DNA of 64,000 bases, taken from positions 47,985,228 to 48,049,227 of the forward strand of contig CM055901.1 in NCBI GenBank assembly GCA_029582155.1. The letters are read 5' to 3'. This DNA comes from Panopea generosa (Eukaryota > Mollusca > Bivalvia > Adapedonta > Hiatellidae). Under the pieces are notes generated by a model that worked only from the letters and a program-made list of their open reading frames with translations, did not search any database and was not told the DNA's origin. A program made the translations under genes and the position numbers. Below, piece after piece: positions 32,076 to 43,329 of the stretch; the first letter of the stretch is position 1; every line of letters begins with the position of its first letter.

Positions 32076-33559
32076 TGGAGTGATTTTTATGAAAATATAT
32101 TTTGCAACTTTTTAGTTTATTTATAAATATTTAATTACATTTTATCTTCAAATCCAACATGTTAAACCTGCTGTGACATATGCTCAATGCCAACTTCTTG
32201 ATATTTTAATTACAACTGTAAAACACTTATTAGCTTTATCTGATTATTAATCAAGTATTATGTGAAATTATTTCAAACTTTGTTTTATGTATATACTGTT
32301 GAAGCCTAATAATTGAAGGTGTGAAAACATTTTGATATTAGTGTACATAACATTTTTACCATGTATTGTCTAGTTTATCTTGTTTGCATTTATGTTTTCG
32401 TATCCAAACCATGCCAAAGCCATGTATGTGCAAACAACACAATTTTAGTATCGTAAGGAAGAAGTTAATAAACGATTGATATTATCACTCTTCAAGCAGC
32501 TGTCAAGCGGGAAGGACGTCTCCTGGGTAAGCTCGATCCTTCTAAGTGGGTCACGGTCCCTTCACTTCTACATGGAGGGATTTTTCACATATCATTTTTT
32601 TTTTATGTTTCTAATGTGGGGTTAGAAAGGGTTGTTTTATAATCAACATGAATCAGCATACCTCCTAGAATCATCTTATCAACAAGACTTTTATCATCAT
32701 TTCAACATGGGCTGTACTGGTCTCTCGTACGAAACCAATGACTACAATTAACCAGATTACTGAGCCCGTCTGTTGGTTAATCTACGGGGAACTAGTCATC
32801 ACCAGCTACAAGACAACAACGATGACTATGACATTACCAGCTATCTCAAAGAAACAACTCAACCGACATAGAAAACAATCATCTTATCTAGCCAGTGGTG
32901 CAGCACCGGGAAGAGTAGTGAACCTGCGGAAGCTGTCCACTGGCATCGTAATCTTCTGTTCCTGCTCGCCAAAAAGCCTAGAGTTAAGTGCAAGGGTTAA
33001 GAAACGCTTATACATATACACATGATTAATACAGATCAATTTTTTAGGACATAGTTACTGTGTGAATATTTTACCAGACAGATCTGAAAATCGTCAGTAC
33101 TTTGTGAAATATATATATATATTTTGATATTATCTGATATTTGGTCAGTGTTTTTATCGGATCCAAGTTATTCACAAATAGTCTGTGTTATGGAAACCGC
33201 TTTTAAAATGTGATTTTAGTGAATCGTATACCAATTTAGATACAATACTGTGATTTTGATTATATTTATATCTTTGGAACTATTGTTTTTATAAACTGTG
33301 TGACTTTAAATTATATTAAAACTGATAGAAATTGACAAATGTCGTCGTATTTGCTGTCTGTGATCTTCAACGTAATAAATTTATTTTAGTATATTCAACT
33401 TCATCAACTCCTTGCAAAACTTACTCATTCATCAATAAACAACGCTCAACGCATCGTCACGTCCGCCCACGCATGTTACGTTGATGAGTCATTCCCCGCT
33501 AATAATCGTAATTTTATAGATGAAACATGAATCTGTGTAGAACCAACATCCTTCTGTAG
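32076..33559. other. Unassigned; may include the 5' end of LINE 3
   Basis: GC rises at 32480-32580 and 32700-33000. A 95-codon frame at 32738-33025 has no motif. The 5' boundary of LINE 3 lies somewhere between here and 33570 and cannot be fixed by eye. Confidence 0.35.
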
Positions 33560-33569
33560 GTAAATGGCA

Positions 33570-34916
33570 AAATTATGCAGCTGTAACCAAGATATTGTGT
33601 TTATGAAAGACTCGCTATCTCAACTTGAAGCAGAGATTTTAATGTTAAAACAAAGTCGGTAAGCAGTATGACAAACAAATTAAGTGTGTTTCAGACTCTG
33701 TTCTTGGTGTCAAAAGTGAATGCATAGCTTATGTTAACATCACAAAACAAGGCGTATCTTAGATTCAGGAAATAATATCCCTGCTGCCTATCAATGATAT
33801 GTACTCTCTAAGGTCAGACATTAACTTGGTAAGGAAGAAACTTGGCATCATTGAGACGTATATAGACAATAATGATACAATCCTGATAACTAAATTAAAT
33901 GTGCCTTTGGTGTCCCTCCTCAACCCGCCCTCCTTATCAGATCTAGCCACTAGTGCATTAATGTCTGGTAACATGGGTGAGTTTGGGCTGACAAGTGCTC
34001 CTATTAACACTTTTGGAAGTTTGGTTATGCCATAATGAACATAGTAATAATGATATGGAAGCTAGTGTATACGAAATAACAGATAGTTTGTGAGTAAACA
34101 ATGAGATGCAATTAACCATGGAACTGATCACCACCTTGCAAACATCAACATGTACTGCTGATGAATGGGTAACAGTCCCATCAAATAAGACAGTTATAAA
34201 TGTATCAGTTCAATGTGGTGAAAGCAACTCATTTCAAAATGATAATGTTGATTATGAGTGGTTCATTTGGAGATCTACAAACTGAGCGGACTAAACGTGT
34301 TTCAGACTGCAGAGTTCCAAAGGAAACTAACAGCTCAACACATTCCAATACCAAACATACAAATACAAAGTAAGACAATGTTTCAGATTCCAGTAACCGC
34401 TATCATAGATATGGTAAAAAAAAAAAAGGATGGTCGCAAAGTGACATTTGCTGATATAGTCTCCACTATCGGAACACCGGAAGTACCACGGAAAAATGGC
34501 ATTCCGGTGAGTCACTCGGCGCCACGATACCAAGATTGATGAAGATTTTAGTGAGAACGCGAACTCGCCGATATTTCATAGGAGGGTTTTCAAACTTGAT
34601 GGCTAAAGATAAACTAAAATCGTTTATAAAACAAAAAGGTCCAAAAGTGACCATGATACGTATATTTCCAGAAAAACATACTCCTGACAGGGCCATTATT
34701 CAACTTAATGTTGAAGCAAATATCGAGTGCTATTCAATTGAGGAAAGAGGTTTTTGGCCACGCGGTGCAACTTGTAAACAGTGGTTGTCACGCAACTCAC
34801 TTGTCAAAAAACGTAAATTGGGCAAACGTCACTTTGCGGACCGATCGGGCAATTATAATGTGTGGTGTGACCCAACCCTGAGTTATGAAGATTACAATAG
34901 GTACTGTAATTTAGAT
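33570..34916 (+). pseudogene. LINE 3 ORF1 (gag-like), broken
   Basis: The start region translates as IVFMKDSLSQLEAEILMLK, resembling the coiled-coil start of CR1/Jockey-group ORF1 proteins. The end (34536-34919) gives RRYFIGGFSNLMAKDKLKSF and GFWPRGATCKQWLSRN, matching the RNA-binding domain that closes such ORF1s with a WP.G....W signature. Several stops and frame changes lie between. The intact protein would coat the element RNA. Confidence 0.65.
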
Positions 34917-35220
34917 TAATCAAGTTTACTAATCTTAAACAAATTACTCAAGGGTATAAACAAGTTGGTGTTTTTTAATACTAAGAAAATTAGTTTATTA
35001 ATATTGAACACGACTGGTGTAAGTTATAATCGTGATTGTCATTGTAATCAATTGAATTTTTGCTTGGCATACAAAGGATGTTCTTCGAGTAACTCTGACT
35101 GCTTACGTGGCTATAACTTACCTTTGTTTGATACGGTATGCAGCAGCTATAAACGGAATTACGTAATATTTACTCAAGCGTCTTTAGTTTACGTGCTTTT
35201 TTTTTTTTTAATCTGCAATC

Positions 35221-36298
35221 ATGATAAATCCCAAGAAACTAAACCTATTATCATGGAATGCAACGAATTTAATGTCTAGTAGCACTTTCCTATGCAATTC
35301 TTTGAACAGACTATTGATAAACATTTGTGGTGTTTCAGAACATTGGTTATCAGATAATAATATACATTTTATAAGTTCTTTAGACAATAATTATAAAGCA
35401 GATGTTGTTATTGACTCTAGTTTAACTGTTAAAGGTAGCAGACGAGTTGGTAAAGGTGGCGTAGCTTTGCTATGGCATATTAAATATGATAGGTTTGCAA
35501 CACCATTAACTACTGATAACGATAGAGTAGTTTGTATACAATTTCAATATGCACAGAGTAAATTTTTGTTTATATTTCAAGTGTATTTACCATGCAGTAA
35601 CCATCCCATTGAAAACTATGGGAGTTATATTGAAAGCTTTTTAATTTATGGAGTTTATATTCAGAAAAATTGTTTTGTTATATTTATGGGCGACTTCAAT
35701 GCAACCTGTTCAAAATTCCCAAGTAATAGCAGAGATCAATCATTCACACAGTTCTTGAATGATACTAATATGATCTCTGCTAATACATCGGATATGTACA
35801 CCAGTGCTTCATCATTCTTTGTATCGTACGATGGAAAGTGTGAACTGCTTACTGAATTCATCATTTTGCCAGTTGAAAAAACAGATTGTATTACTCAAAG
35901 TGTAATAGTAGATGACGATTGTCTAAATGTTTCAAGACATAGACCTATTAAATGTAGTCTGAATATGCCTTCGACTGGTTATAATGCCGATGTGTCGAAT
36001 GTAAATATTTCGCAATTATATAATATCAACTGGAAAAAAGTAAGACAAGTTGATATTACATCCTATCAAAAGATGGTCAATACATCCGAGGATTTGATAA
36101 AAGCACAAAATTGTCCGTCAACATGTCCTGCTTAAATTGATTATATGTATAAAATTTTAAGTGAGACTTGTTCTTGCTCAGCTAAGTGTTTTCGCAAGTC
36201 GAGATTTAAATACTTTTAAGTCGTATTGGAATTCAGAGTTATCTAATTTACAAAGTCATGTTAGAAAACCGGAAAGTCTGGATTCAAAATGATAGACC
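35221..36298 (+). pseudogene. LINE 3 endonuclease domain
   Basis: An open frame of 304 codons starts MINPKKLNLLSWNATNLMSS (the Asn-bearing strand) and shows GVSEHWLS (catalytic Glu), GGVALLWH and FIMGDFNAT (Asp/Asn), ending near NVSRHRPIKCSL, where the usual SDH motif has Arg in place of Asp. So an APE-type endonuclease fold is nearly complete but the final catalytic Asp is lost. After a stop at 36133 degraded linker continues (SYWNSELSNLQSHVRKPES in another frame) to the L1 insertion point. Confidence 0.88.
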
Positions 36299-36311
36299 AA
36301 GAGATCAATCA
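36299..36311. other. Target-site duplication, left copy (AAGAGATCAATCA)
   Basis: 13 bp identical to 42951-42963, on the two sides of the L1-like element. It is part of LINE 3 coding sequence, so it gives the insertion point. Confidence 0.93.
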
Positions 36312-36627
36312 GTTTTTTTTTGCCTCAGGGGTTTAAGCTGAGATGTTATAGGTTAATTCTCTGCTGACATTTTGGTGAATATAAATAGCAAAATAGTGAT
36401 AAATATCTGGAAAATAGCATCTAAATGTGTATAAAGTTTCCAGCTACCTTACTGTGAAAAAATATTTGAAAAATATTTTTTAACTTTGGAGATAATAGTG
36501 AAAAACAAAATTTCAAAAATAAATCCTTTGTTTGATCCTGGACACTTTTCTAGTCAAGAAACACTGTGAAACCATCCCTTGGATTTAAGGATTAAAATTT
36601 TGTGTTTTTCTCACCTGTGTTGTAATC

Positions 36628-37536
36628 ATGAACAAAGGAGATATCATTAAGCCAGCCAAAGCCATTGTTACGGCTAAAATGAACACTGCCTCAGGGAGTA
36701 AACCACCAGCTTCTAAGAGAACAATATCTGAGGTGTCACCCAATGTGAGCATGGAGGAAATTACAGTTATTTCTCACCAACTTGAAAGCCTAACAGAAGA
36801 TGTAAAAAATATGAGGGACGATGTCAAAAATGTGATAAAAAGAAATGAAATGGAATTGTTTATAAAGGACACAGTAACAAAGATCATGAATGAAATCTAT
36901 GAAAACATGGAATTAACAATCAATATGAAAGTAGAGGAAAAAACAAAAGAGGTAAATGAAAGGATGAAAAATGTTCAATGTGAAAATGAGAACTTGAAAA
37001 AAGAACTTGTGGTGATGAAAACAGAACTCACTAGAGTAAAAAACTCATGTTACAATGCAGAAATGCAGTCAAGGGAGGCTCTGTTGAAAAGTAATTACAA
37101 CGAGCAATATTCCCGCAAGAATAACATCAAGATAATGGATGTTAAACCATCAGAAAAAGAAACAATAGAAGATCTGACATCAAAGGTATGTGATTTAGTC
37201 AATAACAAGGGACTTACTTTGGATCCTTCCAACATAGTTGCAATACATCGCATACCAGGAAAAATGAACTGTGTCAAACCAGTATTGGTTAAACTTAAAA
37301 ACAACCATGAAAAAACTAAGATCATGAAAAAACGATCTGAATTCAAAAGAGATGGCAACCGCCTAGTGGATGACGTAACAAAACCAAATGCCAAATTGAT
37401 CCAGACATTGATGGAAAGAGATGACGTAGAACAGGCATGGTTCTTCAATGGTTCTGTATTCGCAAAATTGAGGGCTACAGATAAACGCTACAAAGTTGAT
37501 CTATTTGATGATATCAGCCAAATCCTGAAAAACTAA
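36628..37536 (+). CDS. L1-like ORF1 protein (RNA-binding, coiled coil)
   Basis: 302 residues, beginning at the first ATG after the 5' UTR. Residues 1-40 are basic and Ser/Pro-rich. Residues about 45-150 are rich in Glu/Lys/Met with heptad spacing, a probable coiled coil for trimer formation. Then comes YNEQYSRKNNIKIMDVKPSE (about 153-172), the entry to an RRM-like domain, followed by VAIHRIPGKMNCVKPVLVKL and a C-terminal domain with SVFAKLRATDKRYKVDL. This is the layout of L1-type ORF1 proteins, which bind the element RNA into a particle with ORF2. No stop or frameshift. It shares the element with ORF2 1.2 kb downstream. An RNA-polymerase II transcript would serve both. Confidence 0.88.
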   Translation: MNKGDIIKPAKAIVTAKMNTASGSKPPASKRTISEVSPNVSMEEITVISHQLESLTEDVKNMRDDVKNVIKRNEMELFIKDTVTKIMNEIYENMELTINMKVEEKTKEVNERMKNVQCENENLKKELVVMKTELTRVKNSCYNAEMQSREALLKSNYNEQYSRKNNIKIMDVKPSEKETIEDLTSKVCDLVNNKGLTLDPSNIVAIHRIPGKMNCVKPVLVKLKNNHEKTKIMKKRSEFKRDGNRLVDDVTKPNAKLIQTLMERDDVEQAWFFNGSVFAKLRATDKRYKVDLFDDISQILKN

Positions 37537-38740
37537 GTGTATTAACTGAACTCAGAAACACAGTATACTATTGGAATACTTTTTTGGATTAATGCTTTTT
37601 ATTTAATGCCTTATACCTATTTCCAAATTATGTGATACTTGTGCACAGTGATACCCAAACACTAAGGATTTAAAACTGTCTCCAAAGGGATTTACTATGA
37701 AACTATTTGTGTGTCAGTGTTTTTAATGTATCGATTCCAGTTTGCATTTATCATGCATGTGTTCCTCCTTTTTTCATTTATTGAAGAAATTTCTCTGTGT
37801 GCTAGAATTCCCACATTCTATTATAATGTGAATTATCATTTTTATTCAATTACGGATTACAAAATTAAACAAAGATGCAACTTAGAACTCGGTGAAACTT
37901 TTCAATGTACCACTGCAAGCATCTATACATATTGTGACTTTCTGGATGGATTATTAACATTTCCTTTTTTGACTACACCGCATTTATATATGCAGTGTCA
38001 TGTCACTGGTTATATGTATGCATAGGTAGATTGTTGTGTGTTTGGTGTGAGTGGCCTTGTGTTATTTTTTATTTTTCTCCCCCTCAATGTATTATCCCAC
38101 AGTTCCCTACCAGAAACAGTAAAATAAATATTTATAGGCATATATATTTATACAAATTTATATAAATCTACATGTTGGATACCTGGTTTACGATAACCTT
38201 CCAAACTTACCTTCAAACAGAAAGTTTAGGTTTTCAATAATGATTGATAATTACTTTCAATAAGGCTTATTATTCATTGTGGAATTCTCTTAAGTCTGCT
38301 TCAGAGAAACACTATTAATATGAATATGGTAAACAATTTGACATTCAGACCTAAACCGGAAACGTAATCAGCTTCCTCTTTGGACAGGCTTAAATAACGC
38401 GACTCTTAACAAAAAACAAGTGTCCAGTAGGGCCTTATACCAATAATTTAATAAATTACAGTATTAACTAAAAGATGATCATGAAAAATATTTTATTCAA
38501 ATGTATAATAACATTATTAGAAATTTACACAAATTAGAAAATTACTATTATGAAAACGACCAATTATTTCCAAATAAAAAACACTAAAATGTACAGCTAT
38601 TTTTAGCTTGAAAAGTTAACAGTAAAATTGCTTTACTCAATGGACTGTTTTTCAAATTTGTTCTTATTAGGTTCATACATAAAATTACACATGTTCTCCA
38701 TAAGCAGGTCTTTGTTATATAATACACATTCTATAGATAA
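37537..38740 (+). other. Unusually long inter-ORF region of the L1-like element
   Basis: 1.2 kb separates ORF1 from ORF2. It holds an unrecognised 104-codon frame (37711-38025, Phe/Tyr/Cys-rich with a hydrophobic start) and AT-rich sequence. It could be natural spacer, a remnant of an additional ORF or an older insertion. No terminal repeats were seen in it. Confidence 0.5.
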
Positions 38741-38953
38741 TTATGGAGTTTAAAATACTGTCTCAATTGCCAGGGGCTAGGTTCTGTAGAAAAAAGACTA
38801 GACGTTTTTAATTATTTAAAAGCCAAAAATTGTCATATTTATTGTCTGCAGGACATACATTCTGCACAACACACTAAAAAATTCATTCAGACACAGTGGG
38901 GTAACAATAATTGCCTATTTAGCTCAGTTAATTCTAATAAAAGAGGGGTAGCA

Positions 38954-41900
38954 GTGTTATTTAATAAAAACCTTGACCTTACAATTCATAAACACTTATC
39001 TGACCCTGAGGGGAATTTCATTATAATAGACATAACAGTTGATAATCACAGGTTCAACCTCATTAACTTGTATGGGCCAAATATTGACTCACCAGCATTT
39101 TTTAATAATATTATGTCAAAAGCACGATTCATAAATAATAATAACCCTTATATTCTCTGCGGAGATTTCAATGTTGTACAAGACTACAACCTAGATAACT
39201 GTAATTATAAAAAAGAAAATAATAAAAAAGCTCATGATTTAATTCTTGAAATTATGCAGGATTTTAATCTAATCGATCCTTTTAGAGAAAATAATCCATT
39301 GTTAAGAAGATATACATGGAGGAAAAAAACACCGTTACAACAAGCCAGGCTTGACTATTTTCTTTTATCAGAAAGTTTACATGCTTCAGTAAACAAATGT
39401 TCTATTGAACCTAGTTATAGGTCAGATCACTCAATGGTAATTCTTAATATGTCTTTTACAAATTTTATTCCTGGGCGTCCGTTATGGAAACACAATAATT
39501 CTCTTTTAACCGATCTAGATTATTTAAAGATCATTAATAATAAAATATCAGAAATTAAATGTCAATATGCATTGCCTGTATACAACCTTGAAAACATTAA
39601 TTTGATTCCCGATAACCAATTACAGTTCACTATAGATGACCAGCTATTCCTCGAAGTTTTATTAATGGAAATAAGGGGGAAGTCAATTTCATATTCATGC
39701 TATAAAAAGAAAAAAAATGACCAATTAGAAAAAGATTTAATAATCGAAATAGAAAAACAAGAAAATAAGGTCACAAATGAAAATATAGATTATATTGAAA
39801 ATCTAAAAATGAATTTAAAAAATATACGTAAACACAAAATGCAAGGTCATATGATACGCTCAAGAGCACAAATAATAGAAAATGACGAAAAACCAACAAA
39901 CTATTTCTGTAACTTAGAAACTTTTAAATCTTTAAATAAAATTATACCTAAATTGGAAAAATCAGATGGTAGCATCATAACAGACCAAAAGGAAATATTA
40001 AATGAAGCAAAAGGTTTTTATGAAAATCTTTACTCTAGTAAAGATTACAATTTAATTGATATTAATTTAGAACAGGAATTTATTAATTATGACATTCCTA
40101 AACTTAGTACAGAAGAAAGCAATTTGCTCGAAGGACTAATCACTTATGAACAGGCATCGGCATCTCTAAAAGCCATGGCTAATAACCGTTCACCTGGCAC
40201 ATCAGGATTCAATGCAGATTTCTTTAAAGTGTTTTGGAAACAATTAGGTCATTTTATTGTTAGGTCAATTAATTACGGATTTAAAAAAGGAGAGTTATCC
40301 ATAACACAAAAAGAAGGTATTATAACATGTATCCCTAAAGAAAATAAATCTAGGTATAATATGAAAAATTACAGGCCTATTTCTTTATTAAATTGCATCT
40401 ATAAAATAGCCTCAGGTGTTATAGCAAACCGAATTAAATCAACTTTACATAAATTAATACATAAAGATCAGACAGGTTTTATTTCAGGCAGATATTTAGG
40501 TGAAAATACAAGATTAGTATACGATATTATGCATTGTGCAGAACAAAACAATTTGAAAGGATTACTGCTTTTGATAGATTTTGAAAAGGCGTTTGACTCA
40601 ATATCTTGGGTTTTTATTAATAAAGTTTTAAAATTTTTTGGCTTTGGTAAATCTATCATATCTTGGGTAAACTTATTTTTTAACAACGCAAAGCTTGCAG
40701 TAAACCAAGGTGGTAACTTATCATCATTCTTTAATATAGGCCGTGGTTGCCGACAAGGAGACTCGTTGTCACCATATTTATTCATTTTATGTGCTGAAAT
40801 TCTTGCAATTAAAATAAGAAACAACAAAAATATAAAAGGTATCAAAATAGGCAATACAGAATATAAAATATCACAATATGCAGATGATACATCAGCTTTT
40901 TTAGACGGTTCACAACAGTCTTTAAATGAAACACTATCTGAATTATCAAGATATGCAGAATATTCCGGTCTCAATGTTAACTTTGACAAAACACAAGTTA
41001 TATGGATAGGGCTGAAAAAATACAGTACTGAAACTATCAAAACAAAATGGAAACTAACATGGGGAATAACAAACTTTAAACTGTTAGGAATACACTTTGA
41101 CGTAGATCTGGATAAAATAATATCAAAAAATTACCAAGAAAAAATATCAAAAATAGAAACCTTAATCAAATCTTGGAAACGGAGATATCTTACTCCAATA
41201 GGGAAAATAACGGTTGTCAAATCCCTTCTAATTCCAATATTAAATCACCTATTTATGTCCCTTCCAAACCCAAACCTCAATACTATAAAACACATTAATA
41301 GTCTATTCTACAGTTTTATCTGGAATGGACCATCTAAAATTAAACAGTCGGTTCTTGTTAAAGAGTATAGCCAAGGAGGACTTAAGATGATAAACATTAA
41401 TGCATTCATAGCAGCTTTAAAAGTCACCTGGATAAGACGATTAATATTAAATGATGGAAAATGGGCTAATATAACGCATATACCATTAAAAAAATTGATA
41501 GATTCCGGGGACTCTTATATTTTGAAAATAATGAGAACTATCTCAAATCCGTTTTGGTTAGATGTACTCAAGTCACTACACACATTAATAAAAATAAAGA
41601 AACCTCAAAATATGGATAATATACTACAAACACCCATCTTTTTTAATGAAAATATACGTATTGGAGGAAAACCATTTTTTTACTCAAAATGGTACGATAA
41701 TGGAGTTACATTTATCAACGATTTCGTAAACAATACTGGGGACTTTTATTCAGAATCGGAATTTAAAAATATATTTAATGTAAAAACAAATTTTATACAA
41801 TACAATGGAGTAGTAAATGCTATAAAATCGTTTGTACATAAAAACAATATGACTTTAAATAAAAAATGTCTAAGACCAATACAACCTCCAACATATAATT

Positions 41901-42511
41901 ATATTACAAAATCTAAAAAAGGTTGTCAAGACATATACTCAATACTTAATAATAACAATGATGAACCTACATCAAAGTTAAAATGGCAACAGATCTACGT
42001 CATAGATGAAGTAACATGGGACAAAATATTTGCGTCGCCTTTTAATAACAATCTTAGTGCACAACAACAATGGTTTCAAACCAGAATAAATCATAGGATT
42101 CTACCATGTAAGAAATATCTACATACATTAAAAATAATTAACAGTCCTTTATGTACATCCTGTAACCAGGAAGAGACCCTCATCCACATGTTTTGGACAT
42201 GTCCAACAACACAAACATTCCTTAATAAACTCAAAACTTGGTTCTCTACTATTAATGTAAAATGTTCATTTTATGAAAAATGTTTTATATTTAATTATAA
42301 TATAGAAAACAACATGTCACAAACAGAAATCCAAATTATTCTTGAAATAAAATATTACATATTTTCTACAAGACGACTGAACGGAACACTTTCCACTGTT
42401 GCTTTTAAAAACAGACTCAAATATACACTTTTATCACTCAAAGAAATAGCAATAAAAAACGGAAAAATTGATACCTTTAAAGCACAGTGGCATAAACTTC
42501 TGAATATTTAA
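38954..42511 (+). CDS. L1-like ORF2: endonuclease and reverse transcriptase
   Basis: 1185 residues from the ATG at 38954, but the same frame is open from 38741 and encodes the start of the endonuclease (CLNCQGLGSVEKRLD, CHIYCLQDIH) without an in-frame ATG. An ATG at 38743 lies one base out of frame. From 38954 one sees GDFNVV (D71), RLDYFLLS and SDH (157-159) of the APE nuclease. RT follows with RSPGTSGFNADFFKVFW, NYRPISLLNCIYKI, LLLIDFEKAFDS (D542), GCRQGDSLSPYLF and YADD (642-645). A C-terminal CTSCNQEETLIHMFWTC (from 1067) completes the L1-type plan. The protein nicks target DNA and copies the element RNA there. All catalytic motifs seen are intact apart from Asp replacing the usual Glu in LQDIH. 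Confidence 0.92.
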   Translation: MLFNKNLDLTIHKHLSDPEGNFIIIDITVDNHRFNLINLYGPNIDSPAFFNNIMSKARFINNNNPYILCGDFNVVQDYNLDNCNYKKENNKKAHDLILEIMQDFNLIDPFRENNPLLRRYTWRKKTPLQQARLDYFLLSESLHASVNKCSIEPSYRSDHSMVILNMSFTNFIPGRPLWKHNNSLLTDLDYLKIINNKISEIKCQYALPVYNLENINLIPDNQLQFTIDDQLFLEVLLMEIRGKSISYSCYKKKKNDQLEKDLIIEIEKQENKVTNENIDYIENLKMNLKNIRKHKMQGHMIRSRAQIIENDEKPTNYFCNLETFKSLNKIIPKLEKSDGSIITDQKEILNEAKGFYENLYSSKDYNLIDINLEQEFINYDIPKLSTEESNLLEGLITYEQASASLKAMANNRSPGTSGFNADFFKVFWKQLGHFIVRSINYGFKKGELSITQKEGIITCIPKENKSRYNMKNYRPISLLNCIYKIASGVIANRIKSTLHKLIHKDQTGFISGRYLGENTRLVYDIMHCAEQNNLKGLLLLIDFEKAFDSISWVFINKVLKFFGFGKSIISWVNLFFNNAKLAVNQGGNLSSFFNIGRGCRQGDSLSPYLFILCAEILAIKIRNNKNIKGIKIGNTEYKISQYADDTSAFLDGSQQSLNETLSELSRYAEYSGLNVNFDKTQVIWIGLKKYSTETIKTKWKLTWGITNFKLLGIHFDVDLDKIISKNYQEKISKIETLIKSWKRRYLTPIGKITVVKSLLIPILNHLFMSLPNPNLNTIKHINSLFYSFIWNGPSKIKQSVLVKEYSQGGLKMININAFIAALKVTWIRRLILNDGKWANITHIPLKKLIDSGDSYILKIMRTISNPFWLDVLKSLHTLIKIKKPQNMDNILQTPIFFNENIRIGGKPFFYSKWYDNGVTFINDFVNNTGDFYSESEFKNIFNVKTNFIQYNGVVNAIKSFVHKNNMTLNKKCLRPIQPPTYNYITKSKKGCQDIYSILNNNNDEPTSKLKWQQIYVIDEVTWDKIFASPFNNNLSAQQQWFQTRINHRILPCKKYLHTLKIINSPLCTSCNQEETLIHMFWTCPTTQTFLNKLKTWFSTINVKCSFYEKCFIFNYNIENNMSQTEIQIILEIKYYIFSTRRLNGTLSTVAFKNRLKYTLLSLKEIAIKNGKIDTFKAQWHKLLNI

Positions 42512-42906
42512 ATTAATACGACATATAAAAGGATAACTTTATCCTGGTAATGAAAATATGTAAAATAATCTTTAATAACAATGTTAAGACACTCGCAGAA
42601 TCTGGACCCTGGCACATGACAATTTTCAATTATATTAGTGGATTACTACCACAAGACCGTATATGGAGAACATTGTGTAATATATTTAACCTAGTCAAAG
42701 TATATCAAATTTACCATTTATTTCCCACTAGAAAAACAATGATATCTAGAAAATTGTAACAAAATAAAAAAAAATCTACACCTTTTTAAATTGGAGAAAG
42801 ACTGAGAGAAAGACATTTGTTTAATAGTGAGAAAGATAATGATAATTTGTTATTTGATTACAACTATGCTATACTATGTATTTATAATGTAAATGAAAAG
42901 TGGAAT

Positions 42907-42950
<44 letters not shown>
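42512..42950 (+). other. L1-like 3' UTR and poly(A) tail
   Basis: About 400 bases of AT-rich 3' UTR, then an uninterrupted run of about 39 A. No AATAAA immediately before the tail, though 'gtggaataaatg' (42900-42911) contains AATAAA within 15 bases of it. Confidence 0.85.
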
Positions 42951-42955
<5 letters not shown>

Positions 42956-42963
42956 ATCAATCA
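42951..42963. other. Target-site duplication, right copy (AAGAGATCAATCA)
   Basis: Identical to 36299-36311; LINE 3 sequence resumes after it. Confidence 0.93.
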
Positions 42964-43260
42964 CATTATTTTTATAAAAGTTATGAAACAGCAAAATATA
43001 ATTTCAGAAAAAAACAGGTATTTTGCCAATGAGTATTTAAAAAATCTTGATAAAGAAATTGACACAACTGCTGAACTTGACAAAGAACAATTTTGGAAAT
43101 TAGAGAAATCGTAAAGAAAATGGTCATCAAGTGGAGCAGGCGCTGAAATAAAATTCAATGGCATAATGTATAGGGATAATGACAGTATTACAGAGCAATG
43201 AAAACAATATTTTGAATCGTCAATTGATATTAAATATGATAATATTTGAAAAGCTTCTGT
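42964..43260 (+). pseudogene. LINE 3 linker before the reverse transcriptase
   Basis: Across several frames: DTTAELDKEQFWKLEKS, then IKFNGIMYRDNDSITEQ and KQYFESSIDIKYD. This matches the segment in CR1/Jockey-group ORF2 between endonuclease and RT (D....FWKL......G..Y.DP..I...W..YF). Stops interrupt it. It joins the sequence left of 36299 once the L1 is removed. Confidence 0.75.
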
Positions 43261-43329
43261 TGACGAAAAAAAACAACAACTCTGTTATATATCGCAGTCG
43301 TGCTTGAAAAATCATCTTAGATTACAATG

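Larger units (their letters stand above)
36312..42950 (+). mobile_element. L1/Tx1-like LINE, complete, possibly recent
   Basis: About 6.6 kb bounded by the 13-bp duplication AAGAGATCAATCA and ending in about 39 A residues (42914-42952, the last two shared with the duplication). It has a 5' UTR of about 316 bp, ORF1 (36628-37536), a 1.2-kb inter-ORF region, ORF2 (open from 38741, stop at 42511) and a 3' UTR of 400 bp ending 'tggaataaatgtt'. A long uninterrupted tail, exact duplications and undisrupted ORFs point to a young insertion. L1/Tx1 group membership is judged from ORF1 type, RT motifs and the poly(A) tail. Confidence 0.92.

Noticed and set aside
32738-33025. 95-codon ORF as a gene
   Set aside because: No motif; region may be 5' LINE sequence.
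37095-37448. 117-codon minus-strand ORF
   Set aside because: Shadow of the L1-like ORF1.
37537-38740. Inter-ORF region as a separate inserted transposon
   Set aside because: No terminal repeats or target duplication found; kept only as an open question.
40468-41040. 190-codon minus-strand ORF
   Set aside because: Shadow of ORF2 RT on the opposite strand.
42893-43114. 73-codon ORF with a poly-Lys run
   Set aside because: It reads through the L1 poly(A) tail into LINE 3.
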